This document shows positions 1 through 7,354 of a DNA stretch of 12,974 bases, in pieces. Both the position numbers and the translations under genes were made by a program. How positions within the stretch are numbered: position 1 is the stretch's first letter; each line of letters starts with the position of its first letter. The notes beneath the pieces were generated by a model, which worked only from the letters and a program-made list of their open reading frames with translations, ran no database searches and was not told where the DNA came from. The stretch comes from an uncultured Porphyromonadaceae bacterium (GTDB taxonomy: Bacteria; Bacteroidota; Bacteroidia; Bacteroidales; Muribaculaceae). The DNA lies in the NCBI GenBank assembly GCA_938027385.1, contig CALJBF010000288.1, positions 1-12,974 on the forward strand, in the 5' to 3' direction.

Positions 1-891
1 TTAGGGATTTTTGGACATCTATTCAATGCCAAACAAAACACCAACACAACCGTGCCTCCACAGAAAGATTCCGACACGGGATTAACCTTCTTTACACCTG
101 ATATTGCAGTATTGCCAGGGAAACCGCTACCACTCAGTGTTGATTCTTATGCATTGGGTGTGTTATTGCACAAGGGGCAACAACGCATGGACAACCTCTG
201 TCCTTATACGCTCAACCTTATAACTTCAGAAGTACAAAACGGTGGAACTGGAATTGATGCGGCCACACATAAGCTCAACCACAAGGAACTGTATCACATT
301 TTCGGAGATCCCGGATTTTATCTCAATACCGAAACTACTACCAAATATGAGGATGTTCATATTTCATTGAAAGAAGACCCTAATAATCCATCTTTCATTC
401 TGTTGAAAATTCCTATGGAGGGCAAGCAGACTTTTGCTTATAACAATATATCCACAGGTGCCACCGTAAGATTCGCGACCACTGAATTCAAAATGGCTCT
501 CTCAAAAAACGAAGTGTACACTATTTCGTTAATTGGGCTCAATAAGATACCATTTACATTCACCATCAACAAAGGCATCATCAGCGCGGACGGATCATTT
601 ATAAACGAAACTCAAAACACAACTCAGCCATATATTGCAACTGCATGTCAGGTGGCACCTGACGCCATTGATGTGAGTTATGACATAACCGATAGCGATA
701 CAGACATGCCAGGTCCCGCTAATGTTGAACTTATCAGCTTAAATAACAATGAGGTACTGGTTCGCCAGCATATCTCCGAGTCAGGAAATACAACCCGACT
801 TCAATCTGACAAGCTCCGACCCGGCATATATGTCGTAAGAATCATCACTGCCTCGGGGGTCAGTGCTATTGAAAAAGTATTAATCAAATAA
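1..891 (+). CDS. C-terminal part of a secreted protein, probably C25 (gingipain-like) peptidase with T9SS-type tail; 5' end outside window
   Basis: The frame is open from base 1 with no stop, so the gene starts upstream of the window and the GTG at 52 is not its start. About 296 residues are visible. The part LYHIFGDPGFYL (codons around 285-320) resembles the block that ends the caspase-like fold of C25 peptidases, where a conserved GDP follows a tyrosine-rich strand; the catalytic His/Cys would lie upstream and are not seen. Two beta-rich segments follow, Ig-like by inference. The last 75 or so residues (VELISLNNNEVLVR...GIYVVRI...VLIK) match the pattern of a type A Por/T9SS sorting domain, which directs export across the outer membrane and anchoring or release at the surface. 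The next gene begins 10 bases later, suggesting cotranscription. The tail call is fairly secure. The peptidase family is a guess from one motif and could be another T9SS cargo. Confidence 0.6.
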   Translation, partial: LGIFGHLFNAKQNTNTTVPPQKDSDTGLTFFTPDIAVLPGKPLPLSVDSYALGVLLHKGQQRMDNLCPYTLNLITSEVQNGGTGIDAATHKLNHKELYHIFGDPGFYLNTETTTKYEDVHISLKEDPNNPSFILLKIPMEGKQTFAYNNISTGATVRFATTEFKMALSKNEVYTISLIGLNKIPFTFTINKGIISADGSFINETQNTTQPYIATACQVAPDAIDVSYDITDSDTDMPGPANVELISLNNNEVLVRQHISESGNTTRLQSDKLRPGIYVVRIITASGVSAIEKVLIK

Positions 892-901
892 ACCCATTAT
901 C

Positions 902-2071
902 GTGACTGACAGACTATTAAAAATCATCGTGAGCCTCATCTGCATTGCATTTGGGGCTGCCGCCGCGAGTGCCGACAATGCCGGCACGCCTGAATCCCGC
1001 AATGACATATCCGCCCAATCGGATGGCGAAACGGAGACTGGCAACGACAGACTTGGAGCACAGTTCGAATCAGGAGGCCTGTATTACGAAGTAGCGGAAT
1101 ATGAGGGCGTCCAGGGGTTACATGCCTGTGTAATCGCTCCGCCTGACGACAAAAAAACCGATTATCTGAAAGGAGTAAAAACAGTTGAGGTTCCACCATT
1201 TGTCACGGATCCCGTCACTGGTGACACATACAGTGTCTACGAAACCAATGGCGCGTTTAACGACCTGCCGGAGCTGGAGGAAGTCAGGCTACCATACGTC
1301 ACGGATGTGTACGATTTTTACAACCTGCCCCGACTGCACACCATTGAATTGAGCCAGTACACGGATAAACTGGGCGGATTCTGTAATCTCCCCTCACTGA
1401 AGGCCCTTGACATACCGGAAAATCTGCGGGTAGTTCATGACCACAGTTTCTTGAATGTCGGTATAGAAAAGTTTTAACTGCCCGTCAGAATAAATTGCGT
1501 CGGCCCACATTCCATGCAACTGGAATCAGCAAAAGAAATCTGGATGCCGGGACTGCAAGAGACCCGCATGTATTCATTATACATGAATCTCGACAAATTC
1601 ATTTTGCCACCATGGTTTGCATATTCTGACTATTACAGCATGAAGGGACGCATAGACGAAATTTGGTTCCTTGATGACGGAGTGGACCGTGAATGCCTGC
1701 TGGATCTACATTCGTTCGTATGCGAGACAAAACGGATTTATTGCGAGAGGCGCGTACCCCCTGTAATACGCTTTGCAGATGATTTTGACCTATGCGATTC
1801 AGACGACATCATTTTCCTCGGGCCGGAAAAGGTCAGAAACATCACGCTTTATGTGCCTGAAGACTGTGTGGAGACTTACCGGCAGGCACCAATCTGGAAC
1901 CGCATGAAAATCGTGGCGCACAATTTCGATTCAGATATTGAGTCCATCGAAAAAGATGACCTGCGTGAAAGCTGCGGCACTCTCTATGACCTTTCGGGAC
2001 GTGTAGTGACCACCCTCTCTCCGCGACCCGGCATCTATGTGCGCGACGGGAAAAAGGTATTAATCAAATAA
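902..2071 (+). pseudogene. BspA-like leucine-rich-repeat secreted protein, interrupted by an in-frame TAA
   Basis: The reading frame starts at GTG 902 and stops at TAA 1475-1477, then stays open in the same frame to TAA 2069-2071. Read through, it would be about 389 residues. It begins with an N-terminal signal peptide (LLKIIVSLICIAFGAAAASA), then an acidic linker of about 30 residues absent from its paralogues, a GGLYYEV strand, and LRR_5-type repeats. The distal part has an IYCERRVPP segment, a LYVPEDCVETYR segment and a tail YDLSGR...GIYVRDGKKVLIK. Across the stop, GIEKF-stop-LP aligns with GLEKLTLP in the intact paralogue at 11782, and the alignment continues collinearly (EIWMPG with EIDMPG), so this is a point nonsense mutation and not a frameshift. 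An independent start at ATG 1514 cannot be excluded. The family is typically surface-exposed and adhesive, but the ligand is unknown. GTG is chosen because the codons after it align with the signal peptide of the next gene and no upstream ATG exists. Confidence 0.75.
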
Positions 2072-2080
2072 TGCTACAAC

Positions 2081-3184
2081 ATGAAACGACTTCTTTTTGC
2101 ACTGGCCATCGTGAGCCTGTGGCTGCCCGGCGTTGCCGGAGAGCGCTTTATCAGCGGCGGCCTCTATTATGAGATTCTGTCGGAAGAGGATGCCACAGTG
2201 GCCCTCTCTTCCCCGGATCTAAATGATTCTGAATACCTTGCAGGAATCAGCGCACTTTCGTTAAGTGAAACGGTGGTACATCCGACAACAGAGAAAAGCT
2301 ACCCTCTCGTAGCGCTTGACCATGCATTCCAGGCTTTTAATGGAGATGATGCTCAATACAACCTTGATGGGCTTGAATCCGTGACGGTGCCCGCCAGCGT
2401 AAAGACAATCAATGATTTTTACACTTTGCGTGGACTGAAATCAGTCAGTCTGCCCGAGGGGCTTAAATCCTTGACGGGATTCAGCGAATGTCATCCGCTC
2501 AAAAGGCTTGAGCTGCCTGAATCGCTGTGTGAACTGGGGATGTTCTCGCTACGATCCATAGGCATTGAAGAGCTTGTCATTCCTGACGGAGTAAAGAGTG
2601 TACCATATATGTGCATCACTGATTGCAAGAACCTTACAAAACTATCCCTTACAAATGTGGAGTGGATAGATGACCATACACTTACCGGCCTTCCAAAACT
2701 TGAAAAACTCATTTTACCTCCGAGTTTCACACGCAATTACATACATAGTGCCAATGGCCAATACCGTGAAATATGGTTTGAGTCAGATGGAGTGGAAAGG
2801 GACTGGCAATTACATATATGCAGTTTCGTATGCAAGCCGTCGGCAGTATATTGCGCCCGTACCACTCCTCCTGTCATATAGCCAGTAGGCGGGGAATGGA
2901 ACTATGACGATTATGACGAGTATTATATGTTCGGCGGCACAAGCAATCTGCCCAATATCAAACTCTATGTGCCGGTGGGATGCAAAGAGGCATTCAGCCA
3001 GACGCCATACTGGGGACTCATGGATATCCGCGAATACGACTTCAACGCCGGCGTGGAAACCGTCACCTCCGACGCCCTCCCTGCCGACGGCAAGCTCTAT
3101 GACCTGCAGGGACGCCTGACGGAAACCACCGGAGCCGCCCCGGGTATCTATGTGCGCGACAGCCGGAAGATACTGGTGCGGTGA
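2081..3184 (+). pseudogene. BspA-like leucine-rich-repeat secreted protein, interrupted by an in-frame TAG
   Basis: ATG 2081 lies 9 bases after the previous frame. Translation stops at TAG 2879-2881, and the same frame then runs open to TGA 3182-3184. Ignoring the TAG gives 367 residues, close to the 366 of the intact paralogue at 11782. Order of parts: signal peptide (MKRLLFALAIVSLWLPGVAG), a GGLYYEILSEEDATV opening strand shared with that paralogue, LRR_5 repeats of the form LKSVSLPEGLKSL and LEKLILPPSF, then SFVCKPSAVYCARTTPPVI just before the stop. The orphaned remainder contains MFGGTSNLPNIKLYVPVGC, TPYWG and the tail LYDLQGR...GIYVRDSRKILVR. The stop lies after the LRR core, so a truncated protein would keep the repeats but lose the C-terminal sorting-type tail. 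It is the last gene before the terminator at 3219. A sequencing error or a recent natural null allele would look the same. Confidence 0.75.
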
Positions 3185-3210
3185 GCACTCCCACGGTTAT
3201 CGGCAATGAC

Positions 3211-3285
3211 AAAAAAAACAGAGGCTGTCTCACGACAGCCTCTGTTTTTTATCTTTAACCTTAAATCTAATACCATGAAAAAACA
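3211..3285 (-). ncRNA. Candidate short minus-strand ncRNA ending in the shared terminator
   Basis: On the minus strand, TATATTTG (3298 to 3291) matches the Bacteroidota -7 box TAnnTTTG. About 7 bases further on, a transcript would begin near 3285, run through a U/A-rich stretch (gtattagatttaaggtta), enter the 11-bp terminator hairpin and end in the U8 complementary to 3211-3218, giving roughly 75 nt. No ORF of note is inside. A -33 TTTG occurs but only 14 bases upstream, shorter than the usual 19-21, which weakens the promoter. The layout (Bacteroidales promoter, short body, terminator) resembles the published Bacteroidales-1 RNA class, but this assignment is from memory of the class architecture and not from a covariance search. 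It could instead be only a bidirectional terminator plus chance AT-rich sequence. Confidence 0.4.
3219..3250 (+). terminator. Strong Rho-independent terminator, probably bidirectional
   Basis: An exact 11-bp stem (cagaggctgtc at 3219-3229 with gacagcctctg at 3234-3244) has a 4-base loop tcac and is followed by six T. Eight A at 3211-3218 precede the left arm, so the minus-strand transcript also has a stem followed by a U-tract. It ends the surface-protein run 34 bases after the stop of the second BspA-like gene. Confidence 0.93.
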
Positions 3286-3290
3286 CAGTG

Positions 3291-3298
3291 CAAATATA
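3291..3298 (-). promoter_or_regulatory. Possible minus-strand -7 box TATATTTG
   Basis: An exact match to TAnnTTTG facing the terminator at 3219-3250. The best upstream TTTG (complement of 3313-3316) is spaced 14 bases away instead of about 20, so it is a weak or extended-type promoter at best. Its interest is that nothing but a short RNA would be transcribed from it. Confidence 0.4.
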
Positions 3299-3424
3299 GT
3301 ATTCTATACCACCAAAACGCCACAGATATATAATGGTTCACAGCACGCCGGAATTTAACTTTTGTTAACTTTCACAACACTCTTTTGCCTCTTGATAACG
3401 CGATGCCGAACCACGGGAAAGCCG

Positions 3425-3432
3425 TAACTTCG
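3425..3432 (+). promoter_or_regulatory. Weak candidate -7 box for the lactonase gene
   Basis: TAACTTCG differs from TAnnTTTG by one base and lies 44 bases before ATG 3477, a normal leader length. No TTTG is found at the expected 19-21 base spacing upstream, so this is a tentative placement only. Confidence 0.3.
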
Positions 3433-3476
3433 CGTGTGGAAAATCCGGGCGACAACACCGACAACATAAAACACGT

Positions 3477-4694
3477 ATGATGAGACATATCACACCTATA
3501 AAACTGATAGCGGGCGCCGCGATGTTCGGGGCTGTAGCACTGAACGGGTGCTCGGGACGCCGGCACACAGGAAATTCTGCCGCCGACGGCAACGACAGCA
3601 CGGCGGTGGCGCAGGAGGCCGCCGCACCCGTCGACGACCAGGTGCGCCTGCTGATCGGGCGCTACTCGGCGCCGGGCGAAAATGCCCTTGAGGCATACAG
3701 TTTCGACCCCGAGACAGCCTCGGCACAGTTCCTGTATGAGATTCCGGTCGAGAACGCGTCGTTTCTCGACATCAGCGACCGCGGCGTGATCTATGCCGTG
3801 AGCGAGAGCGGCGACAAGGCATCGCAGGTCACGGCGCTGACGCTCGACCCCGACGGCCGACAGGCCCATGTGCTGAACCGGCGGCCGACAGGCTCGGCCG
3901 ACCCGTGCCACATCCGCGTGAGTCCCGACGGACGGTTTGTGGTGACGGCAAATTATACCGGAGGCACAGTGGCCATATTCCCGGTGAACGCCAACGGCTC
4001 GCTTGGCGAGCGCCGCCAGCTACTTAAATTCGATTTCAACGGCAAGGGCGCGGTGCCTGACCGGCAGGAGGCTCCGCACCCCCACTGCATCACATTCACC
4101 CCCGACGGACGCCGTATGCTGGTCGACGACCTGGGCAACGACGTGATACACTGCTATGCCGTAGCGCAGGGGGCCGACTCGCTTGTGGCCTCGCAACCCG
4201 ACAGCGCGGTGAAACTCGAACCCGGCTCGGGACCGCGGCACCTTACCTTCAACGCCAAGGGTGACATGGCATACCTGATCAACGAGCTTTCTGACCGCGT
4301 GACGTTGCTGAAATATGACGGCACCACCCTCACCCCGGTGCAGTATATCGACGCTGACAAAAACGGCGCCGGAGGAGCCGCCGACATCCACCTCTCGCCC
4401 GACGGGAAGCACCTCTATGCCTCTCTGCGGCTGAAAAACGACGGCATAACGCGTTTCAACGTCGACCCTGAGACCGGCCTCCTCACCTACCGCGGCCACA
4501 CCCCCACGGCCGCGCATCCGCGCAACTTCACCCTCACCCCCGACGGCCGCTACATGTTCGTGGCGTGCCGCGACGGCAACCGCGTGCAGATTTTCAAGGT
4601 CGACGAGCACACCGGCTCGCTGATCGACAAGCACCGCTCAATCACTCTCGACAAACCGGTCTACGTCAACTTCTACCCCGCGCCGGTAAGATAA
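3477..4694 (+). CDS. Lactonase-family seven-bladed beta-propeller lipoprotein (6-phosphogluconolactonase-like)
   Basis: The 405-residue product has a lipoprotein signal: charged MMRHITPIK, a hydrophobic stretch, and lipobox ALNGC with Cys25 as the predicted lipidated residue. A low-complexity linker runs to about residue 52. The rest is a beta-propeller of the Pgl/YbhE type (Pfam Lactonase, PF10282), with recurring SPDGRFVVTANYTGGTVAIF-like blades (149-168), a conserved HPHC (201-204), SGPRHL, and DIHLSPDGKHLYAS. The cytosolic E. coli homologue hydrolyses 6-phosphogluconolactone, but the lipoprotein signal places this one in the envelope, so its true substrate may be another sugar lactone. 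Residues after the Cys (SGRRH) are basic, unlike the acidic lipoprotein export signal of Bacteroidota, suggesting it stays on the periplasmic side (inference). No zwf or gnd is nearby, so no specific symbol is given. ATG 3480 is an alternative start. It is separated from the downstream operon by that operon's own promoter. Confidence 0.85.
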   Translation: MMRHITPIKLIAGAAMFGAVALNGCSGRRHTGNSAADGNDSTAVAQEAAAPVDDQVRLLIGRYSAPGENALEAYSFDPETASAQFLYEIPVENASFLDISDRGVIYAVSESGDKASQVTALTLDPDGRQAHVLNRRPTGSADPCHIRVSPDGRFVVTANYTGGTVAIFPVNANGSLGERRQLLKFDFNGKGAVPDRQEAPHPHCITFTPDGRRMLVDDLGNDVIHCYAVAQGADSLVASQPDSAVKLEPGSGPRHLTFNAKGDMAYLINELSDRVTLLKYDGTTLTPVQYIDADKNGAGGAADIHLSPDGKHLYASLRLKNDGITRFNVDPETGLLTYRGHTPTAAHPRNFTLTPDGRYMFVACRDGNRVQIFKVDEHTGSLIDKHRSITLDKPVYVNFYPAPVR

Positions 4695-4721
4695 GCATCT
4701 GTTCAACGACATTCAAAAAAA

Positions 4722-4753
4722 TTTGGTGGTGCCGTAAAGTTGTCTTACCTTTG
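4722..4753 (+). promoter_or_regulatory. Promoter of the glycine cleavage operon (TTTG-N20-TACCTTTG)
   Basis: TTTG at 4722-4725 and TACCTTTG at 4746-4753 are exactly 20 bases apart, an exact match to the Bacteroidota -33/-7 consensus TTTG and TAnnTTTG. Transcription should start near 4760, leaving a leader of only about 15 bases before ATG 4775. That is too short for a riboswitch or attenuator, so regulation, if any, would act at initiation. Confidence 0.88.
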
Positions 4754-4774
4754 GGCTGATACAAAGCATGACCG

Positions 4775-5755
4775 ATGATTTACACCAGACTGCCTGATGA
4801 AGAGAGCGCACAGCCGCGCCATCTGCCGTTCTACCTGGCGATGGAAGAGTGGCTTGCCGCCCGCGGGGGCGACTGGTTCGTGATGTGGCAGGTGAACCCC
4901 ACAGTGATTTTCGGGCGCAACCAGGTGATCGAGGCCGAGGTGAACCTCGGTTTCTGCCGTGAGCGCAGCATCGAGTTCTACCGGCGCAAGAGCGGCGGCG
5001 GATGCGTCTACGCCGACCGGCAGAATATCATGGTGGCGCGCATCTGCGACTCTGACAATGTAGAGGAGTCGTTCGCCACGTTCTGCGACATGGTTGCCGC
5101 GGCACTGAGGGCGCTGGGCATACACGCGCACCGCTCGGGGCGCAACGACATCACTGTCGGCGGCCGCAAAATCAGCGGGAACGCTTTCATGCTCCTGCCC
5201 GGGAACCGCGCCATCATACACGGCACCCTGCTATACGACGTGGATCCCGAGGCCATGGAGGGGGCGCTGACACCCTCGGCCGAGAAACTGGCCGCCAAGG
5301 GGGTATCGTCGGTGCGCAGCCACGTCACCACGGTTAGCGAGCACCGCCCCGACCTGTCGATCGACGCCCTGAAACAGCATCTCGTGCAGTACCTCACCGA
5401 CGACACCGAAACCCTCACCCCGGCTGACGTCACTGAAATAGAGCGTGTCGCCGAGCCATATTTCGCGCCCTCGTGGATATTCGACGGCCGCAAGCCGGGG
5501 CGCACACGGCGCCGCCGCATCGAGGGCGCCGGGGAGTTCGCCGTCTCGGTGACCCTCGGCGACGACGGCCTGATAACGGCCGTAGACCTTACCGGCGACT
5601 TCATGCCGCTGGGCGACGTCGACGCCCTGCTTGACCGCCTGAAAGGCGTGCGCCCCGAGGCCGACGCACTGTCGCACGCCCTTGCCGGCACATCGGTGCC
5701 GCATGTAATCAGCGGCCTCTCAGACAACGATTTCATAAATCTCATCATACCCTGA
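4775..5755 (+). CDS. lplA: Lipoate-protein ligase A
   Basis: LplA activates free lipoate with ATP to lipoyl-AMP and transfers it to a lysine of lipoyl domains. Here the likely acceptor is GcvH, encoded two genes downstream. The 326-residue product has the BPL/LplA catalytic fold: FGRNQ near 46-50, RRKSGGGCVYAD at 70-81 (lipoyl-AMP binding loop) and SGRNDITVGGRKISGNA at 121-137, where Lys132 matches the catalytic lysine. Residues from about 240 to the end form the small C-terminal accessory domain, so this is the two-domain bacterial form (E. coli LplA is 337 residues). It lacks the Cys-based features of the LipM/LipL amidotransferases, as far as can be judged. ATG 4775 is the first in-frame start after the promoter; ATG 4768 is in another frame. 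gcvT follows after 8 bases. Being first in the operon suggests that loading of GcvH is coupled to its synthesis, using scavenged lipoate. Confidence 0.93.
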   Translation: MIYTRLPDEESAQPRHLPFYLAMEEWLAARGGDWFVMWQVNPTVIFGRNQVIEAEVNLGFCRERSIEFYRRKSGGGCVYADRQNIMVARICDSDNVEESFATFCDMVAAALRALGIHAHRSGRNDITVGGRKISGNAFMLLPGNRAIIHGTLLYDVDPEAMEGALTPSAEKLAAKGVSSVRSHVTTVSEHRPDLSIDALKQHLVQYLTDDTETLTPADVTEIERVAEPYFAPSWIFDGRKPGRTRRRRIEGAGEFAVSVTLGDDGLITAVDLTGDFMPLGDVDALLDRLKGVRPEADALSHALAGTSVPHVISGLSDNDFINLIIP

Positions 5756-5763
5756 CCATCTCC

Positions 5764-6861
5764 ATGGAAAACATCAAGAAAACCTGTCTTCACGACCGCC
5801 ACACTGCCCTCGGCGCACTCATGAGCCCCTTTGCCGGATATGACATGCCGATACAGTATGCCGGCATCGAAGAAGAGCACAACGCAGTGCGCAACGACTG
5901 CGGCGTATTCGACGTGAGCCACATGGGCGAAGTCGACATCACCGGCCCCGAGGCCGAACGGTTCGTGAACCGCGTATTCACCAACGACGTCACCGGCGCC
6001 CCCACCGGCCAGTGTTTCTACGGCATGATGCTCCGCCCCGACGGCGGCGTGGTTGACGACCTGCTGGTCTACAAACGCGGCGAGAACCATTTCCTCTTTG
6101 TAATCAATGCCGCCAACATCGCCAAAGACGAGGCCTGGATCAAAGAGTGCGCCAAAGAGCTGGACGTGCACATCGACTGCATCTCTGAGAGCATCGGCGA
6201 GCTCGCCGTGCAGGGTCCGAATGCCGAGGCTGTGGTAGAGCAGGTGCTGGACATACCTTGCGCCGACCTGGCCTTCTATACATTCAAGGAACTTGACCGC
6301 GACGGTCACCACATAATCGTGTCGCGCACCGGCTACACCGGCGAAGACGGTTTCGAAATCTACACCGACCAGGAACTAACCGTCACCCTATGGGACAAGC
6401 TCATGGCCTCGGGGCGCTGCGCCCCCTGCGGCCTCGGGTGTCGCGACACCCTGCGTTTCGAAGTGGGTCTGCCGCTCTACGGCGACGAGCTGGCCGACGA
6501 CATCACACCCGTCGAGGCCGGACTGACCATGTTCGTCAAGCTCGACAAGCCCGAACTCATAGGCCGCGAGGTCATCGCCGCCCAGAAGGCCGAAGGCCCG
6601 CGCCGCAAGATCGTGGGTCTCGAACTTGACGACCGCGCCATCCCGCGCCACGGCTACGAGGTGCTCAACGACGCCGACGAGGTCGTGGGCCACGTCACCA
6701 CCGGCTACCACTCCATCTCGACCGACAAATCTGTGGCCATGGCCATGGTCGACGCCCCCTGGAACGCCCGCGGTACACGCCTGAAGGTGCGCATACGCCG
6801 CAAGACCTTCCCCTGCACCGTGGTGCCCAAGAAATTCTACAAGAAATCATACAAAGCCTGA
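5764..6861 (+). CDS. gcvT: Glycine cleavage system T protein (aminomethyltransferase)
   Basis: GcvT takes the aminomethyl group from the lipoyl arm of GcvH, releases ammonia and forms 5,10-methylene-tetrahydrofolate in the cytoplasm. The 365-residue length is normal. Visible family blocks are AGYDMPIQY (24-32), CGVFDVSHMGE (46-56), TND (73-75), GGVVDDLLVY (94-103, containing the Asp pair matching the catalytic Asp101 of the E. coli enzyme) and INAAN (114-118), which form the folate-binding core. GYTGEDGFEIY and the block around CRDTLRFEVGLPLYG follow, and the C-terminal barrel carries GHVTTGYHS. ATG 5764 lies 8 bases after the lplA stop. The gene is followed by an unusual 70-base G-free spacer before gcvH. 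Nothing appears missing from the enzyme. Confidence 0.97.
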   Translation: MENIKKTCLHDRHTALGALMSPFAGYDMPIQYAGIEEEHNAVRNDCGVFDVSHMGEVDITGPEAERFVNRVFTNDVTGAPTGQCFYGMMLRPDGGVVDDLLVYKRGENHFLFVINAANIAKDEAWIKECAKELDVHIDCISESIGELAVQGPNAEAVVEQVLDIPCADLAFYTFKELDRDGHHIIVSRTGYTGEDGFEIYTDQELTVTLWDKLMASGRCAPCGLGCRDTLRFEVGLPLYGDELADDITPVEAGLTMFVKLDKPELIGREVIAAQKAEGPRRKIVGLELDDRAIPRHGYEVLNDADEVVGHVTTGYHSISTDKSVAMAMVDAPWNARGTRLKVRIRRKTFPCTVVPKKFYKKSYKA

Positions 6862-6931
6862 TTTCCCATCCCTCCCATTACTCCCATAACTCCCAAAAAT
6901 TCCCATTACTCCCATTAAATACCCCACCAAA
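6862..6931 (+). repeat. G-free, C-rich spacer with imperfect 9-10-base repeats between gcvT and gcvH
   Basis: None of these 70 bases is G, and about 43 percent are C. The sequence is built from repeats of the form ctcccatta, ctcccataa, ctcccaaaaa, ttcccatta, ctcccatta, and a 15-base copy tcccattactcccat occurs exactly at 6873-6887 and 6901-6915. The RNA cannot form GC pairs with itself, so it would be single-stranded. It could be a ribosome-loading stretch for gcvH, a Rho-utilisation-like segment, or simply slippage-expanded neutral sequence. Confidence 0.75.
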
Positions 6932-7303
6932 ATGATTTACTACTCAAAAACCCACGAATACCTCAATATCGCCGACAACGGCGACGCATACGTAGGCATC
7001 TCGCCCTACGCCGCAAAACAGCTCGGCAATGTCGTTTACGTAGACCTCCCAGAAGAGGGCGACGAATTCGAACAGGGCGAGGACTTCGGCGCCATCGAGA
7101 GCGTCAAGGCCGCATCTGACCTTTTCGCCCCCGTAGACCTGGCCGTAGTCGAGGTCAACGAAGCCCTGGCCGACAATCCGCGCCTGGTAAACGAGGATCC
7201 GATGGCCAACTACCTGATGAAAGTCGAGGTGCGCGACAACCTGCAGCTCGACGGCCTCATGGACCAGGCCGCCTACGACGCATTCTGCGCCGCCGGCCAC
7301 TGA
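6932..7303 (+). CDS. gcvH: Glycine cleavage system H protein (lipoyl carrier)
   Basis: GcvH is the small lipoylated shuttle that carries the aminomethyl group between the P, T and L proteins. The product has 123 residues, close to the usual 125-130. The start MIYYSKTHEY is the family's YTkdHEW with Tyr replacing Trp. VGISPYAAKQLGNVVYVDLPEEG precedes the lipoylation site GAIESVKAASDLFAPV, where Lys59 is the modified residue. The C-terminal part reads NEDPMANYLMKVEV where most homologues have a GxGW(L/M)xK motif, a modest divergence. LMDQAAYDAFC at the end is typical. It is likely lipoylated by the LplA encoded in the same operon. It is the only gene of the operon with long spacers on both sides, and both are C-rich and nearly free of G, which may set its expression apart because H protein is generally needed in excess over its partner enzymes. 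Confidence 0.96.
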   Translation: MIYYSKTHEYLNIADNGDAYVGISPYAAKQLGNVVYVDLPEEGDEFEQGEDFGAIESVKAASDLFAPVDLAVVEVNEALADNPRLVNEDPMANYLMKVEVRDNLQLDGLMDQAAYDAFCAAGH

Positions 7304-7354
7304 TTCACGCCAATCCTCTCTCCCCACCTTTCCCCAACCTTAAACTATACATCA
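7304..7354 (+). other. C-rich, G-poor spacer between gcvH and gcvPA
   Basis: This 51-base gap contains a single G and about 45 percent C, with runs ctctctcccc, acctttcccc and aacctt. It shares the composition of the gcvT-gcvH spacer but not the same repeat unit. No hairpin is visible. Confidence 0.6.

Larger units (their letters stand above)
3185..3476. other. Intergenic region between the BspA-like run and the lactonase gene
   Basis: This 292-base gap holds the terminator (3219-3250), the candidate minus-strand RNA (3211-3285) and, in its right half, the upstream region of the lactonase gene. A 27-codon ORF starting ATGAAAAAACAC at 3275 ends at 3358 but has no supporting features. No other gene is evident. 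Confidence 0.7.

Noticed and set aside
52..54. GTG at 52 as the start of the first gene
   Set aside because: The frame is open from base 1 and the product has no signal peptide, so the gene is cut by the window edge.
902..3184. Alternative genetic code or suppressed stops in this organism
   Set aside because: The neighbouring genes end normally at TGA (lplA, gcvT, gcvH, gcvPA), TAA (lactonase, gcvPB) and TAG (lpd), so all three codons work as stops.
3275..3358. 27-codon ORF starting ATGAAAAAACAC between terminator and lactonase gene
   Set aside because: No promoter, signal or homology is visible, and its first part overlaps the candidate minus-strand RNA and promoter box. It is more simply explained as that element read on the other strand.
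4754..4774. Glycine riboswitch in front of the gcv operon
   Set aside because: Only about 15 bases separate the predicted transcription start from the first start codon, far too few for the two-domain aptamer.
5008..6312. Long minus-strand ORF (434 codons) opposite lplA and gcvT
   Set aside because: The plus strand has two strongly conserved enzymes here; the open antisense frame follows from the high GC codon bias, and its translation shows no recognisable motif.
6862..6931. CRISPR-like array in the gcvT-gcvH spacer
   Set aside because: The repeats are 9-10 bases, imperfect and contiguous, with no spacers and no cas genes.
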